In this document: one piece after another, positions 27,461 to 36,281 of the stretch | Numbering within the stretch: position 1 is the stretch's first letter | How the letters are laid out: each line of letters opens with the position of its first letter | NCBI GenBank assembly: GCA_049604415.1 | Contig: JBMYTN010000019.1 | Coordinates: 12,815-76,814 of the forward strand | Length of the DNA stretch: 64,000 nucleotides | Direction of reading: 5' to 3' | From: JBMYTN01 sp049604415 | Lineage (GTDB): Bacteria > Pseudomonadota > Alphaproteobacteria > Rhodospirillales > Rhodospirillaceae | The notes under the pieces: generated by a model | What the model was told of the DNA's origin: nothing | Database searches by the model: none | Seen by the model: only the letters and a program-made list of their open reading frames with translations | Made by a program: the position numbers and the translations under genes

Positions 27461-28369
27461 GTGGCGCAAGGGCATTCTCACAACACAGCCAGAACAGCCG
27501 CAGACCCCCTAGCGGGCGATCTGCCCAGCCTCTCCGCCATGGCCAATCTGGTTCGACGCCATGACCCGAACCGGTTTCAGACGGCCCTGTTTGCCAAGGC
27601 TGACATTCGGGAAGCGTTGTTCGCCCTCTATGCCTTCAATGTTGAAATGTCGCGGATGGGGGAAAACCTGAGCGAGCCTTTGATTGGTCAAATGCGGCTG
27701 CAATGGTGGGTCGATCTGATTGAACAGATGGGGGCGGGCACGCCGCCAGAGCGCGGTCACCCCATTGGTGATCGGATCGGTCAGGTGATGGGGCAGGGGG
27801 TGATCGCTCTCCTGCCATTGGTCGAAGCCCGACAGGCGGATTTGGACGAGAGCCCCTTCCCGGAATTGGCGGCCATGGAGCTTTATGCCGACCAAACCGC
27901 CGGAGCCCTGGCCGAGCAGGCCGCGTTGCTGCTCGGGGCGGACCCCATTACGGACCAAACTGAACTCACCCGCATCCGGGCCCTTGGCACCGCCTGGGGC
28001 CTGATGGGCCTGCTGCGATCCGTCCCATTGATGGCGGGGCGGGGTCGCTCCGTTTTGCCCCTGGATTTGATGCTCGATGCCGGTTTTGGCACCCAGGACT
28101 TGGTCAAACCTCCCAAAGATCCGGACAAGACCGAGCGATTGATCGCTTTGATCGCTCCAGTGCGGGAGCGTATTGACGTGTTGGTCGCCGAAAATGCCCA
28201 AAAAGCCTTTTCTGGCAATATATTGCCAAGCGTTCTTACGACGGTTTTGCTGCGCAGTTATCTTGAAGACAGCAAACGCAGTGGCGCCGATCTGACCGAT
28301 CCTGCTTTGGTGGCGGCAAAGCGGATGCCTTTACGGCTGGCCTGGGCAGGCTGGCGGAAGAGGGTGTAA
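27461..28369 (+). CDS. NDUFAF6-like member of the squalene/phytoene synthase family
   Basis: A 302-residue protein of the isoprenoid-synthase fold. The first Asp-rich motif of true squalene/phytoene synthases is absent: the region reads YAFNVEMSRMGENLSEPLIG followed by MRLQWW, and the second region reads YADQTAGALAEQ. This is the pattern of NDUFAF6, the respiratory complex I assembly factor, so catalytic prenyl transfer is unlikely. GTG at 27461 is chosen because AAAGGA lies about 9 bases upstream. It lies near the Mth938/NDUFAF3-like gene, which supports a complex I role (inference). Confidence 0.82.
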   Translation: MAQGHSHNTARTAADPLAGDLPSLSAMANLVRRHDPNRFQTALFAKADIREALFALYAFNVEMSRMGENLSEPLIGQMRLQWWVDLIEQMGAGTPPERGHPIGDRIGQVMGQGVIALLPLVEARQADLDESPFPELAAMELYADQTAGALAEQAALLLGADPITDQTELTRIRALGTAWGLMGLLRSVPLMAGRGRSVLPLDLMLDAGFGTQDLVKPPKDPDKTERLIALIAPVRERIDVLVAENAQKAFSGNILPSVLTTVLLRSYLEDSKRSGADLTDPALVAAKRMPLRLAWAGWRKRV

Positions 28370-28581
28370 TCAAAGTTTTATGCTTGCCGGGTCGCCCAGC
28401 AGAAGTCCTTGAATTTCTTAAGGTCAAAAAAATCTGCATCGGAATAACCAAGCTTGTTACATGAATATGTGAGTTGCATCACGGCCTATCTTCTGAACCG
28501 CCTTTGCACTCAATCGCTTAAGACTCGTTCTTCGGGTCACGACTCGACACAGTTTGCAAAAATTCGTGATTCTTCAGTATC

Positions 28582-28608
28582 TTGATTTCATCGCACTTGC
28601 GGTATAAT
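28582..28608 (+). promoter_or_regulatory. sigma70-like promoter
   Basis: TTGATT (28582-28587), a 15-bp spacer and a perfect TATAAT (28603-28608). It is followed at 28622 by an AAGGAG ribosome site and an ATG at 28633, so the signals are coherent, though the spacer is short. Confidence 0.5.
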
Positions 28609-28632
28609 CTGTTTTTTATCGAAGGAGAAAAG

Positions 28633-28743
28633 ATGCGACTCGGAATGAGTGACCAACCTTCGGGACGGATTAGGGAACAGGTGCTGGCATGGCCAACAGA
28701 AACGCAACTGTGCGGGACCACTTTGTCGCGGTCGCTGCTTTGA
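28633..28743 (+). CDS. possible 36-residue small protein
   Basis: A short ORF starting MRLGMSDQPSGRIREQ. The only support is position: a TATAAT box at 28603 and an AAGGAG ribosome site 6 bases before the ATG. No family is recognised. It overlaps the next candidate ORF in a different frame, so at most one of the two may be the functional product. Confidence 0.3.
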   Translation: MRLGMSDQPSGRIREQVLAWPTETQLCGTTLSRSLL

Positions 28744-28946
28744 TCACCCTCAGCGTGGCATTCCATGGCTTAGGGGGTGCCGTGCACGGACTGGGTTCAG
28801 GGGTGTTGTTTTCGACCCCGACGGCCAGCGAGGTCGGGCAGTTGGCGCATTTGCCCGACGTCTACGCCACTGAATTCGGCAGCTTCCAAGCCCCGTCCCA
28901 CATGGAGTGGGGCAGGACGGTCCTTGGCGTCTCCGGACTGCAATAA
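28689..28946 (+). CDS. possible small membrane protein, unknown
   Basis: An 85-residue ORF with one hydrophobic segment (residues ~13-32, HFVAVAALITLSVAFHGLGG). It has no clear ribosome site of its own and no family that I recognise. It ends 17 bp before the foldback element at 28964. It may be real, translated from the promoter at 28582, or chance. Confidence 0.3.
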   Translation: MANRNATVRDHFVAVAALITLSVAFHGLGGAVHGLGSGVLFSTPTASEVGQLAHLPDVYATEFGSFQAPSHMEWGRTVLGVSGLQ

Positions 28947-28963
28947 GTTTTTCCCAGAAGTCT

Positions 28964-29233
28964 TAGGCTGCGGTGACAATTTAACGGATGACGTCAACGA
29001 GATGAAAATTAGACTGCTTCAGGAAGGCGGAGGAAGGACATGCCTGAGCATATTCGACGACACCTGACGCCAAGCAGGCGAATTTTCATCCGGCCCCACG
29101 GGGTTGCGCCCAAATTGGCTCTGAGTACGTCGGAAATGCTCAAAAGTGGAACCACACTTCCTTGCGCTTTCCTCCTGCTCAGCGCCAATTTGGACTGCAA
29201 TGACGCCAATCGTTAAATTGTCACCGCAGCCTA
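28964..29233. mobile_element. MITE/foldback element, family 'GGCTGCGGTGACA'
   Basis: A 270-bp element with 23-bp perfect terminal inverted repeats (outer bases TAGGCTGCGGTGACAATTTA). Inside, the arms continue as weaker inverted similarity for about 50 bp more, so the transcript would fold on itself. Both ends carry TA, as expected for IS630/Tc1-type target duplication. No transposase is encoded. A collapsed copy occurs at 47791-47822. Confidence 0.75.
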
Positions 29234-29248
29234 GTTCTTTAGTACGGC

Positions 29249-29273
29249 AAAGCGGCCCCATTTGGGCCGCTTT
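29249..29273. terminator. bidirectional hairpin terminator
   Basis: A perfect 10-bp stem AAAGCGGCCC / GGGCCGCTTT with a 5-base loop, followed on the plus strand by CGTGTTTTT. It lies 21 bp beyond the trmFO stop and can serve that gene from the minus strand. Confidence 0.65.
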
Positions 29274-29294
29274 CGTGTTTTTGCGCCGCGTAGA

Positions 29295-30710
29295 TTACTC
29301 AGCGGCGACCTCATCGCCACCGCCATACAGGCTGGACCATTGTGCCAGCCAAGGGGCCAGATCCGCATGGGCCCGTTTGGCTTGGAGGCTCTTGCGTTCA
29401 CGGCCTTTGGGTTTGCGCGGGCGGCCCCCGGGTTTACGAGGCGGCAGGAACTCAGGCTCGGGGAACAGACCGAAATTGATATTCATCGGCTGGTAGCTGT
29501 CCGCATCGGCTCCGCCGGTGACATGGCCAAGCAGCGCTCCCAGGGCCGTGGTCGGTGGCGGCAAGGGCAGGCTTTCTTGCTGGCCCAGGGACTCCGCAGC
29601 GGCAAAGCGACCGGCCAACAGACCCAGTGAAGCACTTTCTACATAGCCTTCGCAGCCGGTGATTTGCCCGGCAAAGCGGATGTCAGGACGGGCCTTCAGC
29701 CGCAGGGTCGGATCCAACAGGCGGGGGCCGTTTAAGAAGGTGTTGCGATGAATGCCGCCCAGCCGGGCGAATGAGGCTTTCTGCAGGCCGGGGATCATGC
29801 GAAAGACATCGGCTTGCGCCCCATGGCGCAGCTTGGTTTGGAAGCCCACCATATTGAACAGGCTGCCCAGCGCATTGTCCTGGCGCAGCTGGACCACCGC
29901 ATGGGGCTTGATGTCCGGATCGCGGGGATTGGTTAGACCAACCGGCTTTAAGGGGCCGTGGCGCAAGGTTTCCGGCCCGCGCTCGGCCATCACCTCGATG
30001 GGAAGGCAGCCTTCGAAATAGGGCGTGCCCTCCCAGTCCTTAAAGGCAATCTTCTCACCATCCAACAGGGCTTGGATGAAGGCGTCATAGGTCGCCTTGT
30101 CCATGGGACAGTTGATATAGTCTTTGCCGTCGCCCTTGTCATAGCGTGACTGGAACCAAGCAATATCGAAGTCGATGCTCTCCCGGTGGACAATGGGCGC
30201 GATGGCGTCAAAGAACGCCAGACTGTCCTCGCCGGTGAGCCGCTGAATGCCCTCGGCCAAGCCCGGCGCGGTCAACGGTCCGGTGGCTATGATCGTACGG
30301 CCCCAGTCTTCCGGCGGCAGATCCGGCACTTCCTCGCGGCGGATCTCCAGCAGCGGATGGGTTTTTAAGGTGGCTTCGACGGCTTGGGAAAAACCGTCCC
30401 GATCCACCGCCAGCGCCGATCCCGCCGGGACTTTGTTGCGATCCGCACAGGCCATGATCAAAGACCCGGCCCTGCGCATTTCCGCATGCAGGACACCTAC
30501 GGCGTTCGCTTCGGCATCATCGGAGCGGAAGGAGTTGGAACATACCAGCTCGGCAAGGCCATCGGTCTGATGGGCGTCGGTCCGGCGCACCGGACGCATT
30601 TCGTGCAAAATCACCGGCAGGCCAGCTTGCAGCAATTGCCATGCGGCTTCGCAGCCCGCAAGGCCGCCACCGATGATATGGGTCGGGGGGAGTTGGTTCT
30701 TTTCGCTCAT
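29295..30710 (-). CDS. trmFO: tRNA (uracil-54-C5) methyltransferase, folate-dependent
   Basis: A 471-residue flavoprotein that makes ribothymidine at tRNA position 54 using methylene-THF and FAD. The N-terminal FAD motif reads HIIGGGLAGCEAAWQL, followed by LHEMRP and SFRSDDAEANAVGVLHAEMR, all diagnostic of TrmFO. The C-terminus carries an extra basic segment (PPRKPGGRPRKPKGRERKS) before a final Gly/Asp-rich end. ATG at 30710 is used instead of an upstream in-frame start at 30725. Confidence 0.95.
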   Translation of the reverse strand: MSEKNQLPPTHIIGGGLAGCEAAWQLLQAGLPVILHEMRPVRRTDAHQTDGLAELVCSNSFRSDDAEANAVGVLHAEMRRAGSLIMACADRNKVPAGSALAVDRDGFSQAVEATLKTHPLLEIRREEVPDLPPEDWGRTIIATGPLTAPGLAEGIQRLTGEDSLAFFDAIAPIVHRESIDFDIAWFQSRYDKGDGKDYINCPMDKATYDAFIQALLDGEKIAFKDWEGTPYFEGCLPIEVMAERGPETLRHGPLKPVGLTNPRDPDIKPHAVVQLRQDNALGSLFNMVGFQTKLRHGAQADVFRMIPGLQKASFARLGGIHRNTFLNGPRLLDPTLRLKARPDIRFAGQITGCEGYVESASLGLLAGRFAAAESLGQQESLPLPPPTTALGALLGHVTGGADADSYQPMNINFGLFPEPEFLPPRKPGGRPRKPKGRERKSLQAKRAHADLAPWLAQWSSLYGGGDEVAAE

Positions 30711-30917
30711 GCCCTGACATAGCAAGGAAACCGACCGATCCCAAGGGGTGCTCCGCTTCTGAAGGCCGCTTTGGGTGACTTTTGCCCGATCCGTCGTTCA
30801 TGACGGCGGATGGGCTGGCCAAGACAGACCCGCTCCAGCCTTGACAGAACAAGCCTGCCGCGCGACATCTTCGCCAGAAAATAAGGCGACACAAAATGGA
30901 TAAGGAAGGAGCACGCT

Positions 30918-31370
30918 ATGGAGGGCACCGAAGCCTCGGGATTTCCGCTGGATCTGATTCTGGCGGCCTGTCTGGGCATCGCTGTGGCCATGACCATCCG
31001 TATGTTGCCGAAATGGCTGGCGGGCGTGCCCTATCTGAAGCCGGAACAGCTGCAAGAACGCATTGAAGCCAATAAAAAGCGCATCAAACGCAAGGAGCCC
31101 GAGCTTGTCCTGATGGATGTCCGGCGTCCGACCGAATTTGCCAAGGAGCGCCTTGCCGGGTCGGTCAACATCCCGCTGGACGACATTGCATCCGGGGCCG
31201 TGGCCGCTGCGGAAGAAATGCGCGAACAGCCCATCGCTTTGATTTGTGCCACGGGCAACCGGTCCGGAACCGCCGCCCGCAAAATGAAAAAAGCCGGGTT
31301 CAGCAATCTTGTTGTGCTCGATGGGGGTGTTGCTCAGTGGAAGCGGCGCAAGCTGCCCGTTATTAGCTGA
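30918..31370 (+). CDS. membrane-anchored rhodanese-domain protein
   Basis: A 150-residue protein with one N-terminal membrane helix (~8-27) and a rhodanese domain (~45-145). The active-site loop is CATGNRSG with the catalytic Cys present, and the substrate-binding LMDVRRPTEFAKE is intact, so sulfur-transfer activity is plausible. The physiological acceptor is unknown. A strong ribosome site (AAGGAAGGAG) precedes the ATG. It is followed by the DUF4170 gene on the same strand. Confidence 0.88.
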   Translation: MEGTEASGFPLDLILAACLGIAVAMTIRMLPKWLAGVPYLKPEQLQERIEANKKRIKRKEPELVLMDVRRPTEFAKERLAGSVNIPLDDIASGAVAAAEEMREQPIALICATGNRSGTAARKMKKAGFSNLVVLDGGVAQWKRRKLPVIS

Positions 31371-31447
31371 ACAACGGATCAAATGACAAAGCCCTGCGCG
31401 GGACCGCGTGGCGGCAAAATGACGAGACATATGGGGGTCTGAAGGTC

Positions 31448-31852
31448 ATGCAAAAACGTACCTATTGGGTTGTCGGCGGCGAATATGCCGACACGTCTTT
31501 CAAAACTTTGGCCAATGGTGCCGCTGAGGAACGGTTTGGTCCGTTTACGGAAGATGGGGCCAAGGAATGCTGGCGGGCCCTGACCGGTAAAACCGTGGAC
31601 AACGCCATGGTGCGCTATTTCGTCCAGGATGAGGGCGGCGGCGAAGAGCAGTTCTACGTCGTTGGCGGTGAATATTCCGATACGGACTTCAAGACCATCG
31701 CCCAGGGGCGTAAACTTGAAAACTACGGCCCGTTTTCGGAGCAAGAAGCCCGGATGTTCTGGCGCGGTATCACCAGCCAGACCGTCGACAGCGCTTTGCA
31801 CCGCTATTCCATCCTGTCAGCGGAGGATGTAGAGGATAATCCTACGGCGTAA
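31448..31852 (+). CDS. tandem DUF4170 protein
   Basis: A 134-residue cytoplasmic protein made of two copies of the small alphaproteobacterial DUF4170 unit. Copy 1 (~5-60) has YWVVGGEYADTSFKTLANG and copy 2 (~68-125) has FYVVGGEYSDTDFKTIAQG; each then has an F/Y-GPF turn and a W-R-hydrophobic-T-x-x-T-V-D helix. The usual family member is, as I recall, a single unit, so this looks like an in-gene duplication. Function is unknown. Confidence 0.82.
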   Translation: MQKRTYWVVGGEYADTSFKTLANGAAEERFGPFTEDGAKECWRALTGKTVDNAMVRYFVQDEGGGEEQFYVVGGEYSDTDFKTIAQGRKLENYGPFSEQEARMFWRGITSQTVDSALHRYSILSAEDVEDNPTA

Positions 31853-31943
31853 CAAAGCGCAGCCGCCCAAAGGCCGTAAGGCTGGTAAGAAGGGGCGGAG
31901 CTCATCCCGGAGCGGCGAGGCACTCGACTGGTCCGAGGGCAAG

Positions 31944-32807
31944 ATGCTTGCTGCCTTCGAAGAGGGCGGCAATCCCTTGGCCCTCGATGACCTCGCCGGT
32001 CCCGGTCCGAGTCCAGACTGGGACCCGAGCCCGGGCAGGGACCCGAACCCGGGCAGGGACCCGAGCCCGAACCTAGGCCGGTCGGGGTCTTCTGAGAGAC
32101 CTGCGGAAAAGAAGAAATCCCCTAAAGCGGCCAAGGATCTGGTGCCGTTGCGCGACGCGACGGGGCTGGAAGACCTGAACGCAGCCCTGGATGCCGCTGT
32201 GGCCGACAATGCGGCGGCGGAACGCAAGCGCCGGGATCCCCGCGCGGGCAAACCGCTTGATCTGCCCGATGACTATCTGCCTATGGCGGAAGAGCGGGCC
32301 GAACTTGTGGTGCGCGAGATTGAAAGCGTGTTGCGCGGCCACCGGGGCAAAACCTCCAAGGGCATGAAAATGTCCGACTGGAAAACAGCGACCCGAGAAA
32401 TTGTGCTGGCCGAACTCAAGGAGGCCGAGGAGGCGCGGGCCCGTCACTTGCTGCACACCAATCGGTGGGTGCTGATGGGCAGTGCGACGGTGGTGTCGAT
32501 CGGGTTTTGGGCCGCCGTCTATCTAATCGATAAGGATTACGGCACCGGGGCCAGCGTCATCCTGGGGATTTTTGGCATTGTGCTGCTGGTCTTGGCCTCG
32601 GAATATTTTCTCAGGCGGATTGTCCGGCTGCATTTGCGCAACCGGCGCACAAAGCTTTGGGGCGACATCGTCACCTTTGATGGGCGGTTGAAGCGCCTGC
32701 GCAAAGACATTGAGATGCAGCTGGAGGCCTTGGAAGACACCTCGGAAGAGGCCCGTAAACTGCGCGGCAAGCTTTGGGGCGGCATCCGTAAAAGAGAGGA
32801 TGGGTGA
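31944..32807 (+). CDS. two-helix membrane protein with N-terminal repeat, unknown
   Basis: A 287-residue protein not assigned to a family. Residues ~20-50 are a low-complexity Asp/Pro/Gly stretch containing DPSPGR-DPNPGR-DPSP. A charged, possibly coiled region follows (~55-165). Two membrane helices lie at ~175-193 and ~202-222, and a basic coiled-coil tail ends the protein. The reading frame is open for 111 bp upstream, with a basic amino-acid sequence, but has no usual start codon there; ATG at 31944 with GAGGG before it is the first good one. Confidence 0.7.
   Translation: MLAAFEEGGNPLALDDLAGPGPSPDWDPSPGRDPNPGRDPSPNLGRSGSSERPAEKKKSPKAAKDLVPLRDATGLEDLNAALDAAVADNAAAERKRRDPRAGKPLDLPDDYLPMAEERAELVVREIESVLRGHRGKTSKGMKMSDWKTATREIVLAELKEAEEARARHLLHTNRWVLMGSATVVSIGFWAAVYLIDKDYGTGASVILGIFGIVLLVLASEYFLRRIVRLHLRNRRTKLWGDIVTFDGRLKRLRKDIEMQLEALEDTSEEARKLRGKLWGGIRKREDG
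32022..32069 (+). repeat. 18-bp tandem repeat inside a coding region
   Basis: Two full units (GACCCGAGCCCGGGCAGG, second with one A change) and a third of 12 bp. Unit length is a multiple of three, so copy-number change keeps the frame and varies a DPSPGR peptide motif. Confidence 0.85.
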
Positions 32808-32816
32808 GTCTACGGC

Positions 32817-33293
32817 CTAAGGGCGCTTAGCCATCACCAAGCTGCGCAAGTCTCGAAAATGCACGCTCCAGCCAGCGGCATGCTCGGCCACCAGACGGTC
32901 CCGCTCTCCGTCGTCCAAGCCCAAACCCGCCCAGCCGCGCTGTTCCAAGCTCAGGCGGGTGCGTTTGCCCTCGGCTTCGGCCTTGAGGTTGATTGAGACC
33001 CGCGTTGAACCGGTCCAATCCTCATCGGCCCAGTCCAACACCATGCGACCCGGTTTGTCCAAACCGACAGGCGGTGCCCATTCCACGATCTGGGCCCGGG
33101 TGACCTTGGCGACGCCGTCCGCGTCTTGCCATTCTTCGACCAAGCCACCACCAGGCCCCGGGGTGAAGGTCACATAATCCCCCCACCACTCGACGATATG
33201 GATCGGATCCGTCAGGACTTGCCACACTGTTTCCGGTGCCCCTGGGCAAGCCAAGGAGACCGAGAAGCGATCCTGATCGGTGATGACATCCAT
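32817..33293 (-). CDS. SRPBCC (AHSA1-like) domain protein
   Basis: A 158-residue START/Bet v1-fold protein. The N-terminal pattern SLACPGAPETVWQVLTDP followed by IVEWWGDYVTFTPGPGG and a C-terminal helix with WSVHFRDLRSLV are typical of the AHSA1/polyketide-cyclase-like superfamily, which binds hydrophobic ligands or acts as a co-chaperone. The ligand is not predictable. It is convergent with the preceding membrane protein. Confidence 0.82.
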   Translation of the reverse strand: MDVITDQDRFSVSLACPGAPETVWQVLTDPIHIVEWWGDYVTFTPGPGGGLVEEWQDADGVAKVTRAQIVEWAPPVGLDKPGRMVLDWADEDWTGSTRVSINLKAEAEGKRTRLSLEQRGWAGLGLDDGERDRLVAEHAAGWSVHFRDLRSLVMAKRP

Positions 33294-33425
33294 CTGTGGT
33301 CTCCAAATTGAACGGGTCGGTCCCGATGTACTCCACGTCTGAACCGCATCTCAAGCCAGTGCTGTTGCAGCAGGAGACCTCTCCCAGGTCTGTGCCCCGA
33401 TCCAGCGGCATGCGCTATTCCGCAA

Positions 33426-36281
33426 TTAGGCCGATTTTTGTCCGCCATAGCGCTGCAAATAGGGCAGCAAATAAGTGCCGGTATGGCTTTCCCGGCTCTT
33501 GGCGATGTCCTCTGGCGTGCCTTGGGCAACGATTCGACCGCCGCCGGAGCCACCCTCTGGGCCCAGGTCCAAGATGTGATCGGCGGTTTTGATGACTTCC
33601 AGATTATGCTCAATCACCACCACGGTGTTGCCGCCCTCGACCAGTTGGTGCAGCACCTCTAGCAGCTTGCGCACATCTTCGAAATGCAGGCCCGTGGTCG
33701 GCTCATCGAGAATATAGAGCGTCCGTCCGGTGGCGCGTTTTGACAGCTCCTTAGACAGCTTGACCCGTTGTGCTTCACCGCCGGACAGGGTGGTGGCCTG
33801 TTGACCGAGATGGACATAGCCGAGCCCGACCCGTTCCAACAGGGCCAGTTTGTCGCGCACCGCCGGCACGGCCTTGAAGAACTCAACGCCTTCTTCCACC
33901 GTCATATCAAGCACATCGGCGATGGACTTACCCTTAAAAGTGACCTCCAGGGTTTCCCGATTATAGCGCTTGCCCTTGCACACATCGCAGGTGACATAGA
34001 CGTCGGGCAGGAAGTGCATCTCGATCTTGATCACCCCGTCGCCCTGGCAAGCTTCGCAGCGGCCGCCTTTGACGTTGAAGGAGAACCGGCCGGGCTTGTA
34101 GCCCCTGGCCTTCGACTCTGGCAGCTCGGCAAACCAATCCCGGATCGGGGTAAAGGCCCCGGTATAGGTCGCCGGGTTGGAGCGCGGCGTTCGGCCAATA
34201 GGGGATTGGTCGATATCAACAATCTTGTCGATATGCTCCAGGCCTTCGATGGATGTATGCGGCCCGGCGGGTTCCCGGGAGCCATGGAGTAGGCGGGCAA
34301 GGCCCTTATAAAGCGTCTCGATGACCAGGGAAGACTTGCCGCCGCCGGAGACACCGGTGACGCAGACAAAGCAGCCCAGCGGGAAATCCGCATCAACCTG
34401 TTGCAGATTGTTCGCCGTGGCACCGCGCACCGACAGGGTTTTGCCATTGCCGGGACGGCGGTGATCGGGCAGGGCGATGTCCCGGGCTCCGGTCAAATAC
34501 TGGCCGGTCAGGCTTTTGGGATTGGCCATGACCTCTTCCGGTGTGCCCTGGGCGACCACTGTGCCGCCATGGATCCCTGCCCCCGGTCCCATATCCACCA
34601 GATGGTCGGCGCAGCGGATGGCGTCCTCGTCATGTTCAACCACCAACACGGTGTTGCCGAGGTCGCGCAGCCGCTTCAAGGTCTCCAGCAACCGGTCATT
34701 GTCCCGTTGGTGCAGGCCGATGGAGGGTTCATCGAGGACATAGAGCACCCCGGTCAGCCCGGAGCCGATCTGACTGGCCAAACGGATCCGTTGGCTTTCG
34801 CCGCCTGACAGGGTGCCCGAGGTTCGCGACAGAGTCAGATAGTCCAACCCGACGCTGCCCAGGAAGCCGAGCCGATCATTGATTTCGCGCAAGATGCGTC
34901 GGGCGATTTCCAGTTTCTGCGGCGAGAGTTTGGATTCCAGCTCCAAAAACCAAGCCCGGGATCCGGCGATCGACATTTCCGTGACCTGGCCGATATGCAG
35001 AGCGTTGATCTTTACTGCTTCGGCTGCGGGCTTGAGGCGATGACCTCCGCAGGCCTCGCAAGGGGCGCTGGTCTGATATTTCTGCAGCTCATCGCGGATC
35101 CACTGGCTGTCGGTTTCCCGAAACCGGCGGGTCAAATTCGGAATGACGCCCTCGAACGGCTTTTCCGTGCGGTAGCTGCGGGTGCCGTCCTCGAACTGCA
35201 GCGGGATCGCCTTGCTTCCTGAGCCGTGCAGGATGGTCTGGCGCATGTCCTCGGGCAGCTCTTTCCAGGGCTGGTCCATGGTCGCGCCGAAATGCCGGGC
35301 CACGCTGGACAGGGCTTGGGCGTAATAGGGCGAGGGCGGGGTCTGGTTCGACCAGGGCACCACAGCGCCTTGGTTCAGGGTCTTCTTTGGATCGGCAACC
35401 ACCACATCCGGATCAAAATACATCGTCATGCCCAAGCCATCACATGACGGGCAGGCTCCAAACGGATTGTTGAAGGAAAACAGCCGGGGTTCGATCTCAT
35501 CAATGGTGAAGCCGGAAACCGGACAGGCGAATTTGGCCGAGAACGTGGTCCGATCGCCGGTTTTGGCATCTTCGGCAAACACCAGGCCGTCGGACAGCTC
35601 CAGGGCGGTCTCCAGGCTGTCGGCCAGGCGCGACTCCACCCCTTCTTTGACGATCACCCGGTCGACGACCACGTCGATATCATGCTTACGCTTCTTATCC
35701 AGCGCTGGCGCATCGTCGATTTCATAAAGCGTGCCGTCGATTTTCAGGCGCTGAAAGCCCTTTTTGCGCAGCTCCAGGATCTCTTTTTTATGCTCACCTT
35801 TGCGGCCCCGGATCAGGGGCGCGAGCAAATACAGCCGGGTGCCATCGCCCATGGCCATGATCAGATCGACCATTTGGCTGACGGTTTGGCTCTCGATGGG
35901 CAGGCCGGTGGCCGGAGAATGCGGCACCCCGACTCTGGCCCAGAGCAGGCGCATATAGTCGTAAATCTCGGTGACAGTCCCGACCGTGGAGCGCGGATTG
36001 CGGCTGGTGGTCTTTTGTTCGATGGAAATAGCCGGTGACAACCCCTCAATGGACTCGACATCGGGCTTTTGCATCAACTCCAGAAACTGCCGGGCATAGG
36101 CTGACAGGCTCTCCACATAGCGCCGTTGGCCTTCAGCATAGATGGTGTCAAAGGCCAAAGAGGACTTTCCGGAGCCGGAAAGCCCCGTGATCACAACCAA
36201 TTTGTCGCGGGGCAAGGCGACATCCACGCTGCGCAGATTGTGTTCCTTGGCACCACGGACTCGGATTTCCTGACTGCTCAT
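33426..36281 (-). CDS. uvrA: excinuclease ABC subunit A
   Basis: A 951-residue damage-recognition ATPase of nucleotide excision repair. Two ABC modules are seen: Walker A as TGLSGSGKSSLAFDTIYAEG near the start and TGVSGGGKSSLVIET in the second half, and signatures LSGGESQRIRLASQI and LSGGEAQRVKLSKEL. Zinc-finger Cys pairs are present (CPVSGF..CPSCDG and CEACQG..CDVCKG). ATG at 36281 is preferred to TTG at 36293. No alphaproteobacterial LexA box (GTTC-N7-GTTC) was visible upstream. Confidence 0.97.
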   Translation of the reverse strand: MSSQEIRVRGAKEHNLRSVDVALPRDKLVVITGLSGSGKSSLAFDTIYAEGQRRYVESLSAYARQFLELMQKPDVESIEGLSPAISIEQKTTSRNPRSTVGTVTEIYDYMRLLWARVGVPHSPATGLPIESQTVSQMVDLIMAMGDGTRLYLLAPLIRGRKGEHKKEILELRKKGFQRLKIDGTLYEIDDAPALDKKRKHDIDVVVDRVIVKEGVESRLADSLETALELSDGLVFAEDAKTGDRTTFSAKFACPVSGFTIDEIEPRLFSFNNPFGACPSCDGLGMTMYFDPDVVVADPKKTLNQGAVVPWSNQTPPSPYYAQALSSVARHFGATMDQPWKELPEDMRQTILHGSGSKAIPLQFEDGTRSYRTEKPFEGVIPNLTRRFRETDSQWIRDELQKYQTSAPCEACGGHRLKPAAEAVKINALHIGQVTEMSIAGSRAWFLELESKLSPQKLEIARRILREINDRLGFLGSVGLDYLTLSRTSGTLSGGESQRIRLASQIGSGLTGVLYVLDEPSIGLHQRDNDRLLETLKRLRDLGNTVLVVEHDEDAIRCADHLVDMGPGAGIHGGTVVAQGTPEEVMANPKSLTGQYLTGARDIALPDHRRPGNGKTLSVRGATANNLQQVDADFPLGCFVCVTGVSGGGKSSLVIETLYKGLARLLHGSREPAGPHTSIEGLEHIDKIVDIDQSPIGRTPRSNPATYTGAFTPIRDWFAELPESKARGYKPGRFSFNVKGGRCEACQGDGVIKIEMHFLPDVYVTCDVCKGKRYNRETLEVTFKGKSIADVLDMTVEEGVEFFKAVPAVRDKLALLERVGLGYVHLGQQATTLSGGEAQRVKLSKELSKRATGRTLYILDEPTTGLHFEDVRKLLEVLHQLVEGGNTVVVIEHNLEVIKTADHILDLGPEGGSGGGRIVAQGTPEDIAKSRESHTGTYLLPYLQRYGGQKSA

